From the NCBI GenBank assembly GCA_026119935.1, contig JALRMH010000017.1:1-64000 (forward strand): a DNA stretch of 64,000 bases, given 5' to 3'. Numbering within the stretch: position 1 is the stretch's first letter; the number at the start of each line of letters is the position of its first letter. Source of the DNA: Endothia cerciana (lineage: Eukaryota > Ascomycota > Sordariomycetes > Diaporthales > Cryphonectriaceae). This document shows, piece by piece, positions 34,890 through 46,192 of this stretch. A model generated the notes under the pieces. That model searched no databases. It worked only from the letters and a program-made list of their open reading frames with translations, and was not told the DNA's origin. The position numbers and the translations under genes are program-made.

Positions 34890-36695
34890 ATGGCCATGAC
34901 TGCAACCAGCACTCGCTCTACTCGTAGGGCCGAGGGTCTGATTGCCCATCCCGCTCGTCACCAGGCTCGCCCACATCACTCGACACAGACACAGCGCGCT
35001 ACGCGCCATCACCAGCTCCAGCAGCAGTCCAACTCCTCCCGCCCCCTCAAGCGCCTGCACGAGGCCACCAACCTCACCTACGACCTCAAGCCCCCCAAGA
35101 AGACAAAGTTCGAAATCGAGATACCCTCTAAGAGCCGGTATCAGGCCGGGCTTTACCCAGAAAACATCGATTCGAGGCACCAGCAGCAGCAGCAGCACCA
35201 GCACCACCACCACCACCAGCACCACCAGCACCGTCCCGCACGGGTGGCCAGCGTCACCACGGCCCATAATAAACCCCCTAAAAACGACCTCCGCCAGCAG
35301 GCTGCTACCGCGCCTCCACCCGCCGCCCCTGAGCCCACACAGGCAGCGCCAGCGCCACCAGCACAATCGGCGCCGAAAGCTGCGACGACAGCCCAGGACG
35401 AGAGTGCTGCCGCCCTTACAAAGCACCAGGCAAAGGTCGTCAATGGCATCAAGCATGAGCTGGACAGGCTGCAGCCGAGCTCGGCCGACATGGCCAACAA
35501 GGCCCAGGGCCGTAAGCTGCGCTCTCAGGAAGGCGCGCGCTACAAGAGCGAGCTGTCGGCCTACTTCCCTGAATACGACGAGGTGATTGGAAATATCCCC
35601 AAGGAACAGCGTACGTGCCTTACACTCTACTCGCAATTGATGCGATTTCGAATCACCACCGTGCAGCTGACTTAACTTCCGTTTGCAGACGCCCTGATGC
35701 TCGATACCCCTATCGTCGTGGTCGACTCCTCCCCGTCATCCTCCTCCACCTCCCTGGCGCGCCGGGAGCCCCACCTGACGTCCTCCACCTTTTCAGTGCG
35801 CAGCTACGGCGATGATCTGTTTACTAACCTGAACGACTCCCACACAATTGATCTGAGTTGGCTCGAGTCCCAGTACAGGGGCAAGATCATGGGCGATCCT
35901 CTTGCAGATTCGTATTATGAGCCAATACACCGGAAAGAATCTAGGAATGAGAAGATCACAAGGAATGCGGAGAAGGGCCGCTCCCAACACGAGAAGGAGC
36001 AAGTCATCCGGCTGCTCGACGGTCTCAAGGGCCCCGATTGGCTCAAGACCATGGGCGTGAGCGGTATCACGGAGGGCAAGAAGAAGCATTTCGAGCCGGC
36101 TCGAGCGCACTTCATCAATAAGTGCGAGGTGGTCCTTGAGAAGTTCCGAAAATGGGCAGCCGAGGAGAAGCGCTTGAAACTCGAGAAGGAGCGTGCTGCG
36201 AAGGAGAGGGAGGCTTCGCAAGAAAGCGGATCATCGGAGGATGAGGACGATGAAGACATTGGCGAAGAGGAGGCAGAGGAGCTGGTGGCAGAGGAGCAAG
36301 ACGAGGACGGCGGCGAGGAGGAGGGCGAGGACGGAGACGGCAGCGACCCACCCGAGAGTGATACCGACGCAGCAGCTAAGCAACTGTACGAGGAGGCTAT
36401 GGCGAGATCACGGATGGCTGCAAAGTCGGCGAGACGACACCAGGTGAGCGTAGACCAAGCAGCCCCTCCACCGCCCACGGAGTTCAAGTCGTTCTTCAAA
36501 AAGCCATACCAGCGGGATGCGGCGCTGAACAAGTCGCGGCGGCGCGGTCGAACGGTAATGGCTTGGGGGCATCCGGTGCCTGAGCCCGAGGAGCATGATT
36601 TCGACCTGCCGGAGGAGTACAGGGACGAGGAGACCATGAGGGCGCGGGAGCGACGGTTGCGCCAGCTTCGCCGAGGTTCGAGGAATCGGGGATGA
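34890..36695 (+). CDS. SAS4-domain protein (silencing/acetyltransferase-complex subunit)
   Basis: Exons 34890-35610 and 35689-36695 give 575 residues; the splice makes PKEQ-H-ALMLDTPIVVVDSS. The Something-About-Silencing-4 domain lies at about 312-400: YYEPIHRKESRNEKITRNAE, QVIRLLDGLKGPDWLKTMGV, SGITEGKKKHFEPARAHFI. In yeast Sas4 scaffolds the SAS H4K16 acetyltransferase complex, so a nuclear chromatin role is likely here. The N-terminal third is basic and low complexity, with a Gln/His run at about residues 97-113. Acidic Glu/Asp blocks follow the domain and the tail is Arg-rich. I chose the start at 34890 (MAMTATSTRSTRR) because homologues begin with a similar TRRxEG stretch; an in-frame ATG at 34716 would add 58 residues of unremarkable sequence. 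Confidence 0.82.
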
Positions 36696-37916
36696 GGATC
36701 GGCCGTCCTGTCAAGTCGAGCACATCGACCGCGCAACGATTCTGCGTCCAACCGGAGGAGACGATGGAGACTGGTTGATCGCGCCCTTCTTACTCTGTGG
36801 AGTGGTATCATATGGCACTCACCTGTGGATTGATGGCAAGCATGGCGGTTGTGTCCAGAGTGGTGCGTTGGTAAGCTGGTTTTGTTAGTATGCAAGGAGT
36901 AGGCGTAATACCAAGAAATCGTGACAACCACTTGTGTTCCCCTTTGCTTTGGAAGTCTTCTCACTAATTGCTTGAGGCGGCGGGTAAAAGGCATTATCAG
37001 CCGTGAGCCGTGCGCTGCACGCTTGTGAAGCGCTTCATGGTGTATTTGGGTGGCATCTTCCTCGGATGAGAAGCAAAGGACATGAGGTCGTAATCCCATA
37101 AGATAGGAAAGGAGGGATGAAATGAAAGCTGGAACAGGGCCACATGATATTTGAACCGTTCCACCTGCGTCCCACGCCACGAGAGCTCCCCGGATCCTCG
37201 CCTCTTCGCGGCGCCGACGTAATGTGGGGGGCAGCCGCAGGGATGCCACGGGCCTCCTGTCAGATCAGCCGAGACTGGCCCTTGCCTGCCGGCACTTTTC
37301 ACCTCACCCGTGTAACTCGATTCACATCTTCAACCTGGATTAAACCTCGTAATCTTGCCAGGGCCACGACCTGCTTCTCATAGGTTCTCCTCTGATGACC
37401 CATACCAGTCCTCTTGCCATATCTGTCTACTGGCTCGAAGAGAGAGGCGCGGAGCTGACCTAGGTAACCATACCTGTTGGGTGATCAGCTCTTTGATGTG
37501 CCTAAAGTGTGGCCTGTGCGCTAAAGAGCTGCCGTCGCCAGGAGCGCAGCTTTTGTTTTTCATTGCTGCTAGGCTTGCCTTCCCCCTCCCTCCCACTTCA
37601 TCGTAGACCTGTCCAAACCACCTCTTCACGACAGCATCAGAATCGCATTCCACACGGCCGCGCAATATTGTAACGCCCTACACCCGAGCGTGCGAAACCA
37701 ACAACCCGTCAAAGCTATCCACGCGACACCGTACCATCGAGCAGGCGACTGCGCGACCCCGATCCTGTGCATGGCACCTGCCTCAGGTGCTGAGGCAACC
37801 CACGGTTGAGGGTTGGGGGGAGAGGTTGTCTGTCTGCTCTGTCTGCAGTGTCGCGACGCGTTGGCTCTCAGACTTCTCGATCTGTGTCGGACAAAATCCC
37901 CTGCGATCGATTCGAA
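36696..37916. other. Intergenic upstream of TAF2
   Basis: About 1.2 kb with no recognised gene. The TAF2 frame is open upstream to 37806 but without homology-like sequence, so this end is probably its 5' leader. Confidence 0.5.
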
Positions 37917-40900
37917 ATGTCCGGCGCAATGGACAACGGCGCGGGCGCGGCTCCATTCGGAGCTGTCCCTGGCGACGGGCCCGTCAAGTACGAACCTTTC
38001 GTCATCCTCGAGCAGCGCGTCGAGCTGGACCTCGCTTTCCACGCGAAGCAGGTCAAGGGCAGCACTACGATCAAGATCTTTAAGCTAGGCGACGACCTCG
38101 AGTACGTGTCCCTCGACGCGCGGCAGTGCGAGATCGACAAGGACGGCGTCACGGTCAACAACCAGAAGGTGAAGGTCGAGTACGAGGATCCATATACGCT
38201 CATGGACACACCAAAGGGGTACACATGGGGCGCGCGTCAGCACCACCTCCGCACAGCACGCATGAGACCCCTCGAGCCCGTCAAGCGTGCCGAGTTGCCC
38301 TTGAGCGGTAGGGACCAGAAGGGCTGCCAGCCAGCGGTTGGATCTCTACGAATCTGGCTCCGCCCGGACAAGATCAGACTCAAGCCACAAACTCCTGGGC
38401 TATCTGGTCCGTCGGGTCTGCTTGACCTTAATATGTTCGAGATCACCATTCCCTTCCAGATCACGACCTTGCGGGACGGCTTGCATTTCGTTGGCGTGGA
38501 AGAAGGCGATGACCGTTACCCCCACGCCTTCACGCGGCACTCGCTCGAGCCTGGCTACGTTAGCTCCCTCTTTCCATGCGTTGATGATCGCACCAGGGTC
38601 TTGCAGTGGAGGATCTGTCTCAAGTTTCCACGCACCGTTGCCGATGTACTCGAACAGCCCTTGGCCTCCCAGGCTCACGCAGCCGCCGCGGTCGCCTCGA
38701 ATGCTAAGAAGAATGCTCATCAGCGCGGGACCTATGTGTTGACCGAGGAGGATAAGCTGTTGGACATGACTGCCGTGTGCTCTGGGACTCTTGTTGGAGA
38801 GCACGAAGACGCGGACGACGTCACCAAGAAGGTGATGGAGTTCGAAGCCAGATTTGTTGGCGCTCAACACATCGGCTTCGCGGTCGGCCCATTTGAGGAT
38901 GTGGATCTTTACTCGGCCTACCGCTCCGAGGAGGACGAGGTGAAGCTCGCCGGCAATGCCGTCAAGATCCATGGCTATTGCTTGCCTCACCGTCGTGAAG
39001 AAGTCTGCAATACCTGTCAGCCACTCGCCAACGCAGCCGATTTTTTCACGCTCACCTTTTCGAAGTATCCTTTTGACGAGAACAGCTACAAGATATGTTT
39101 CGTGGATGACATGGTAGAGGACACCGTTCCCTTGCAAGGCTTTTCCCTGGTCAGCTCCCGACTCCTGTACCCAGAGGACGTAATTGATACCGAGATCGAG
39201 GTCACGAGGAAGCTCGTGCACACAATCGCGAGCCAATACTTTGGCGTCTACATCAGCCCTAATGAGCGTACCGATACCTGGATTGTGGTTGGTCTCGCAT
39301 ACTACATGACCGACCTGTATCTGCGGAAGCTGGCTGGCAACAACCACTACCGATACCAGATGAGAATGCTGGCAGAGAACCTGACTGAAGTTGACCACGG
39401 GCGCCCCTCGCTGCACGATCTGGGACGGATTCTGCACCTCGGCGATTTCGAGATGGAATTCATGGCCCTCAAGGCGCCTTTGGTCGTTTTCATCCTAGAC
39501 CGGCGGTTGATGAAGTCATCTAATAGCTCCGGAGTGACTCGTGTCATGTCGCAGCGCTTGAGAGAGTCGATGACAGCTGAGAATCAAAACGTCGCGGCGA
39601 ACTTTGTCGTGTCTTCGGAGCAGTTCCGCAGGCAGTGCGAGAAGAAGGGAAGGCTTCGTCTCGAGGACTTCTGGGATCAGTGGGTTTTTGGCTCTGGCTG
39701 TCCAAGGTTCCATGTCACCCAACGCTTCAATAAGAAGAGACTGGAAGTAGAGGTTACTGTCATCCAAAATCAGGTCAAGTGGTCACAAGAGCCGCATCAG
39801 CTGGAAAAGCACGACTTTTGGAGGGATATCATTGAGGAGCGGCACAATGTCGAGGCCAGCGAGGTACCTTTGACCTTCACGGGACCCATGACATTCCGAG
39901 TCCACGAGGCTGATGGGACGCCTTACGAGCACTGTCTTGAGATCAAACTGGATGCGGCCGCGACCAAGGGCTCCCGGCTCTCCATGCCTTACAATACCAA
40001 GTACAAGCGCATCAAGAGGACGCGGCAGAACAAGAGGGCAAAGGAGCAAGCTAAGGCTGCTACCCGCGACCCGGACCGGATGGATGAGGACGGACACGAT
40101 GACGACGATGAGCAGGGTCACAACCTGAGCATGTTTGGGGACGTTCTCATCAGCGACGAGGATATGGCGAACTGGAAGCTTGTGGACTGGGACGGCGACA
40201 TGCAGAACCAGATGGGCCAAGAATCGTACGAATGGATTAGGGTTGACTGCGATTTCGAGTGGATCTTCGATCTGCAGACCAACTTCAAAGTCTATATGAC
40301 TGTCGCACAGCTGCAGCAGGATAGGGATATTGCTGGGCAGGTGGAATCGATGTTGACGCTCACTCGCAACGCACCCAGCAATATCCAAACCACCATGCTG
40401 CTAAGGACTCTTTACGACAACCGATACTACTATGGGATTCGGACAATGGCGGCAAACGCGCTCACACGTCATGCAGAGCCCGCCAATAACTTCAGGGGCA
40501 TGCATCATTTGATCCGCGTCTTCAAGAAGTTCTTCTGTTTCCCAGATACCACCACGCCGCGGCCTAACGACTTCTCCAACAAAAAGGAATACTACGTCCA
40601 GGAGGTCATTCCAATGGCCCTCGCGAAGATTCGCGGAGGACAGGCGTTCTGTCCGAGGGAGGCTCGGCAGTTGATCCTCGACCAGTTGGTTTTTAACAAC
40701 AATGAGGAGAATCCCTACTCGGATCAATTCTACATCGCCAAGCTTCTGGAGGCGCTTGCGACCAGCCTCGTTCGTGCCAACACCAACAGCCCAAACCAAG
40801 CGGCGCTAGACCCGGAGATGCGATCTTTTGTAGTCCAGGCTATCGAGCAGATCCAGCGATACGAGAATATGGACGAGTGGATAGGAACACACGACAACAT

Positions 40901-42705
40901 CTGGGTTGTTGCGGCCCTCGATGCCAAGATGAAGTTGATGAAGAGCGGCGTTATCCCTATCGACCCTAAGTGCTTCGCGCAGTACACGCTACCTCAGAAC
41001 AACTACACTGTCCAACTCAAGGCGTTCGAGGCGATGATCGAGCTCGGATACTTGCTGCGTCCCACCGTGATGAGGCTTATCATTGCCGAAATTAGTACGA
41101 ATAGGTCGCCCTACGTCAGGGACCAGCTGTTCAAACTCTTCACGCGCGGGTTGGCAGCCATTGCTTTTGGAGAGATGGAGGTACAGCGCGAGTCTAGCGC
41201 AAAGCCGATTCAGGCGGGTGGAGATGCTGAGGGTGACAATGTCCTCATGGAAGAGGAGGACGATGGCGATCTGATTGTTGAGCACAGCGACGATGTCATC
41301 AAGCGCAGGCAGGAGAAGATCGCACGCCAGAAGGACATCACGACAGCGATCAAGGCGCTGAAGGACGTGGTCCAGGACGATGAGGATCTGCAGAGGGAGC
41401 TTTGGAAGGCCCTTGGTTCCCAGGTCATCGGCTTGGCCGAGAAGAGGAATCTGCTTGAGCTGTGCGCTACCTTGTTCCCAGAGGAACACGAGATGATGGT
41501 GACGATGAAGTATCCCGCGCGGTGGACGGTGGTCAAGGCTTCCCACAAGCCCGGCCGGGTAAGCTTCACGTTCTACAGAGGCTTCCCAAGCCGGAGTACT
41601 TGCTAACATACCGCAGTCACTCGTCTTGAGTTTCAAGCAAACTTACAAGACGGAGCTCAAGAAGAGAAAGCATGATCAGGCCTTCCCAGCCGAGGCTGCG
41701 GTGCCTGCTGCCGCATCCGCTCCTGTGCCCGGGCCTGCTGCCGGGCCTGCTACCGCGGCTCCTCCAGTCGCTCAACCGGAGAAGGAGAAGCCAGAGAAAC
41801 CGAAAAACAAGATGATCAAGCTTTCTCGTGCCGGTACCTTCACGAAGACTGCGGCGCCACCACCTGCACCTTCGCCAGCTCCCGCTCCTCAGCAGCCGTC
41901 TATCGCAGTCGCGACCCCGCGTCCTGCCGAGCTGGAGCGAAACGATAGCATCGCCGTCCAAGGCCGTCCATTGGTTACCCTGGCGTCTGCGGTGCCATCT
42001 GCTAACGTCTCGCCTGCACCTGAGCCTGCTCGCCCCAGCGTCAGCGTCAAGGCCGCCAAAATCTCAAGGAAGCGTAAGCTGGCTGGGACGGAGGTGCCTG
42101 CCGGGCCCTCGCGTCCTAGCAGGAAGATGATCATCATGAAGTACCGCAAGGACAAACTCACAGACTCACAACGCCAGATGCTAGCGCGTATCGCATCTTC
42201 GACTAATAGCGCGGCACCTGCGGACTCTATCATTGCCACACCGGCCGCCCGAGTTCGCGTCCAAGCTACCTCGCCTCTTCCACGGGGCCCATCTCCCGGC
42301 AACGCCAACGTGGACGTCTCCAAGGTCTCGTTCACGTCGACCCTCAGCGGGGGACCGATGTCACAACCACCGGCTACTCAGCAGCCGCAGCGGACCCCAT
42401 TGTCCAATGGCAAAGTTCGCAAGCCCCTGCCCACAGGGTCGGGATCTCCGCCGACTAAACAGGTGCCTACCCCGCGGTCAAACCCAGGACCTTCTGGATC
42501 TGCCTCGCCCGTGGTGTCTCGCTCGTCCACCGAGCCTAGTCAGATTAAGCGGAAGATTGTTAAGTTGAAGCTCAGCACCATGGCGCTCAAGGAGGCTGCA
42601 TCGAGGGCTTCCTCGAGGTCTTCATCGCAGCCGCGTTCGCAGACTCAACTAGGTAGTCCGGCGCCCCCTACTGTATCGCAGAACTCAGGTGGTTCGTTCA
42701 TTTAG
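37917..42705 (+). CDS. TAF2: Transcription initiation factor TFIID subunit 2
   Basis: 1576 residues from exons 37917-41558 and 41617-42705 (intron of 58 nt, branch CTAAC). TAF2 belongs to TFIID and helps recognise core promoters. The start MSGAMDNG was preferred over an upstream in-frame ATG at 37806. The N-terminal 900 or so residues have the M1-aminopeptidase fold: FVILEQRVELDLAF, YEDPYTLMDTPKG, VDDRTRVLQWRICLKFP, FSKYPFDENSYKICFVDDMV. At about residue 432, VHTIASQYFGVYI replaces the zinc motif HExxH, so it is not a peptidase, as expected for TAF2. A C-terminal HEAT-like region follows. The tail beyond the intron is Pro/Ala/Ser-rich with basic clusters, much like the disordered tail of other fungal TAF2 proteins. 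Length exceeds yeast TAF2 (about 1400). Confidence 0.95.
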
Positions 42706-44267
42706 GATATCGAGACTCGGGGGGCAAAGGCGCGGGGGGCGAGTGGGCAAGCGAGTCAACTGGGCAGTCCGACACCTCCCTCCTCCACCGCCGAAACCCT
42801 GGTAGATTGCCCAATTCGCCCCAGGCGGCGGCGCCGAGGGCGAGCGCAGGACTGTTGTTGGGGAAGAAGTTAATTGAGACAAACCGGCTTTAGCTCGGGG
42901 TCGCTGGAACACCCTGTTGGGCCCCCCAGGATAGACCGATGGGGAGGAACAATGACGACTCCAATGAGCTACAGGAACACCTCATGGGTTGAGGCTGGTG
43001 GATGTGGTGGGTGCGCAGTGTCGCAAACCCATCTTGAGCAGGTTGAGAGCGCTCAAAGCGAATGCCTGCCACGTGGGAGTTGTCAAAGAGCCTCCCCCTT
43101 GCCTCAATGGCTTCGAAATGCAACCTAGTCACGATGAGCCTGCTGTGGCGGCCAGACTGACGACACGTCGATGACGACCTTCGGATCGGACTTGAGAGTT
43201 GGTTGGACAAACAGTTGAATTTTGATGCGGTTACGCTTACGAGATTTCTTCTGGGTCCTACACTGCCAGTCACCATGGGAGCTGTCACTCTGCGCGGTGA
43301 TTCCCTGCTTTGGCATGAAGCTTGTCACGAGATTGGCTGACTAGCTATGCGAGGTGAACAGGGATTGAGAATTCCTGTGTCTGCTCACGGACGCCGGCGT
43401 GGGTCTGTCCCACTGTCATGCTCGGCAAGAAGCACTCATCTTGGTGGTGGAAGGAGAGGAGAACTATGTACCCATACATCGCCGATTTGAGGACCGAATC
43501 CTGAATTGGTTCTCGTTTCTGTGTCTGATCTTATAAGGTTGTACAAACACAAAAGGGGGTCCGGGAATGCATGGCATGGTCAGGAAGCATGGCGTTCATC
43601 CGGTCTGGCGTTCACGGCGGAGGGCCAGCATTGAATGAGATTGATAATTCAGGTACTTGAGGGGACTACCGCCTAGGCCAGGCAGGGCATTGAGAATGGT
43701 TTTTTTCTTTTTTTCTTTTTTTCTTCTTTCCGACGGCGATGCCTTTGTAGGATAGGATGGGCAGACAGCCGACGAGCTTTGTCTCGAGGTTGATCTGAGG
43801 CGTGTGCATTAAGTCAGAATCAATGTCTCCTACGCTTTGATTGCGTAGACCAGCAACGAGTTGGTGCTATGTGATCATTCACAATGTTTCTTCAGGAACC
43901 CCCTTCTGGCGTCCGACCACTTCTCACCAATGTCTGCACAATAACAATCTTGTACTCAAGCAGGGTCATCGCATGGCTGATTATGCTGCCACATGGTCAT
44001 ACATTATTTGTATCCTACAGACAAGACAGTGGTCCAGGACGCTGTAGCCAGGATAGTCCCGCTAGAGAGAGAGAGAGTGCGACGCTGCTGTTACCCTGAA
44101 ACACGCCGCGGTGACGACACATCATCACCTGAAGCGGGATCCAATGCCGTTGGTGTTGACGGTCCTCCCAGACGAGATCAGCACACCTTTCACGGCCCGC
44201 CCATTCCGTATCCGGGAGGGGCTGGCCTCTCAGCCCACCTGAAGGAGCCCACTACCGTGGCGTGGTC
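42706..44267. other. Convergent spacer, TAF2 / CDC26
   Basis: No gene recognised. T-rich and C+T-rich patches occur around 43700-43730. Confidence 0.5.
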
Positions 44268-45239
44268 CTACCGCCGCCCGCCCCTCGGCATCCCGATCCT
44301 CTCCTCCCGGCTCCTGGTCGCCCGCGCCGGCGCCTCAGGCGTGCCCACCGCGCCGCGCGATCCGCCACCACGCACCTGCGCCACCGCGGGCGTCGGCGTG
44401 ACGGCCTCGACGGCCCCCCCACCCCTCCTCGACAACGCCGCCGCCGCCGCCGCCGCCTGCTGCTGCTGGCCCCTCGCGAACCGGCCCGACGACGACCACG
44501 ATGCGGGCTCACGGCTCATGGACCTCGTGGCCCTCGTGACCCGCGAGGGCGCCGGCGGCGGCTCGGGGCTGTGTCGCTGTTCCTCTTCTTGTTGTTGGTG
44601 TCGTCGTCGCTGCTGCGGCTGCTGCGGCTGCTCCTGCTGCTGGTATTGGTAGCCGAGGAGTAGGTCAGGATAGCCCTCAGTCCTGGCGTCGGCGTCGTCG
44701 TCGTCGTCGTTGTCGTCATCATAACCCTCCTCCTCCCCGACCTCGCGCATGACCTCGTCCTCCCCCGCGCCGCGCACGGCCTCCGCGAGGGCCCGCTCCG
44801 GGTCCGAGTCGGAGCCGGACGACCGGTCTGCCTCGTTACGGTAGATATCGCTGCTCCCCTCCTGGTGGCGGGCTCCGGCGAGCGCGGCGCTGCGGAAGCG
44901 GCTCGGGTAGTACGACGCCTCCTCCTCGTAGGGGTCGTCGTCGTCGTCCTCCTCCTCCTCCTCCTCCTCGCTGGATGTGAGGTCCATACCGCCGCCCGCG
45001 CTGTCGTTCGCGAGGTGGAGGTGGGGCTGCTGCTGCTGCTGCTGCTGGCCGAGGATGCGTTGGTGGGGGTGGAGGGACTGGGCCTGGGCCTGGGCCTGGG
45101 CCTGGGCCTGGGCCTGCTGCCGTCTGTACTGCGCCGAGGCCGAGGTGAGTTCCTTGAACGCCAGGGCCTCGTGGCGGTCCTCGTACGCCTTGACGTCGTC
45201 CGAGGTGAGGCTCAGGACCGTGGGTGGCCGGCGGAGCAT
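44268..45239 (-). CDS. CDC26: Anaphase-promoting complex subunit CDC26, long-tailed
   Basis: Single exon, 323 residues. The first 30 residues, MLRRPPTVLSLTSDDVKAY followed by EDRHEALAFKEL, match the CDC26/APC12 N-terminus that inserts into the TPR groove of APC6/Cut9 and stabilises it in the anaphase-promoting complex. Everything after about residue 40 is low complexity: an (AQ)n run, a Gln run, Glu/Asp blocks, then Arg/Gln/Pro- and Ala-rich sequence. CDC26 proteins are usually 60-150 residues, so this tail is unusually long. The frame stays open to a TGA with no obvious splice sites. The DNA under the tail consists of several trinucleotide and hexanucleotide repeats, for example (CCTGGG)n at about 45077-45114, so repeat expansion probably lengthened it. 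Confidence 0.82.
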   Translation of the reverse strand: MLRRPPTVLSLTSDDVKAYEDRHEALAFKELTSASAQYRRQQAQAQAQAQAQAQSLHPHQRILGQQQQQQQPHLHLANDSAGGGMDLTSSEEEEEEEDDDDDPYEEEASYYPSRFRSAALAGARHQEGSSDIYRNEADRSSGSDSDPERALAEAVRGAGEDEVMREVGEEEGYDDDNDDDDDADARTEGYPDLLLGYQYQQQEQPQQPQQRRRHQQQEEEQRHSPEPPPAPSRVTRATRSMSREPASWSSSGRFARGQQQQAAAAAAALSRRGGGAVEAVTPTPAVAQVRGGGSRGAVGTPEAPARATRSREERIGMPRGGRR

Positions 45240-46192
45240 GGTGGGCGACAGCCTAGCTCGAGGCCTGGTGCTGAGCTGATCGTTTCTGGGTAGGCAGGCA
45301 CAGGCTGGCTGTTCGGGGCGGGTTGTTGGGTACGCTTAGGGCTCGCTCGCGCGAGGGTTCTGCTCGTCCAGAAATGTAGCGGATGCCCGTATAAGTGCTA
45401 CGGGGCCAGGTATGTAATGATACGTCGTGTGTATTGATGCCCTGTGGTCGTAGCGCTGTGGTGTAGGTTGTAGGTGAAAGTGGCAGAACCATTCAAGACG
45501 TCGTCATGTGAGACGCGTCGAGTCGCGCTCACTATGGTACAGAGCTGCAGGGAGGGGGGCCATGCAGTGATGCACGGGTCGCTTGGTGCTGCCACGGCAG
45601 GTCAAACCTTGGGGTGCCTGGCTACAATCAGTGGGGTTCTAACTATGCAGCTACTAAGTATGGCACTTTAGTATAATTACTGTGTAGAAATTGGCGGGTA
45701 GGGCTGGGGAAAAAAGCATGGGTCATCCATGAGCTGGCGAGAGCCTCCTTTGACCTCATCTAGGAGTTGTCTCTGCCTTCTTGACACGAGGCCTGATGTG
45801 CAACACATTGGAACAATTCGCTTCTGTTTCTCTCTATTGATGATGTCTTTAATTGCTCTTGTGGGGGTATACTACCATCCTCGACTTCAACACTCGCTTC
45901 CCCAGACCCCCTACATGACCTAATATCTAGCACGAGGCTCAAAATTAGATCCGCTTCCCAGAAACTCCAGAGCACCTCATGCTCGCTCGGCACAAGCCGG
46001 ATCCCTAATATGCTGTATACATGCAATATCCCAATGAAGAGGCAAGGAAACAATTTTGAGAGAGACAGTGAGTACGCAAAGTACAGTATGGTATCATCGA
46101 TCGCGGGAAAAAAAAAGTTATTTATACATCGTCCTCGTCTGCGCTGAGATTGTTAACATCTCAGGCGGGTCATGTTGGTTGTCGTCGTATAT
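45240..46192. other. Intergenic between CDC26 and the 1089-residue gene
   Basis: No coding signal recognised. It should contain the CDC26 promoter and the 3' flank of the next gene. Confidence 0.5.

Noticed and set aside
34785..35636. 283-codon minus-strand frame
   Set aside because: Antisense of the SAS4-domain gene; the Val/Leu runs mirror its CAG/CAC repeats.
37806..37916. Upstream in-frame ATG extending TAF2 by 37 residues
   Set aside because: The added sequence has no protein-like conservation features, and MSGAMDNG is a typical start close to the first conserved block.
43993..45293. Plus-strand frames of 219 and 142 codons
   Set aside because: Shadows of the low-complexity CDC26 tail on the other strand.
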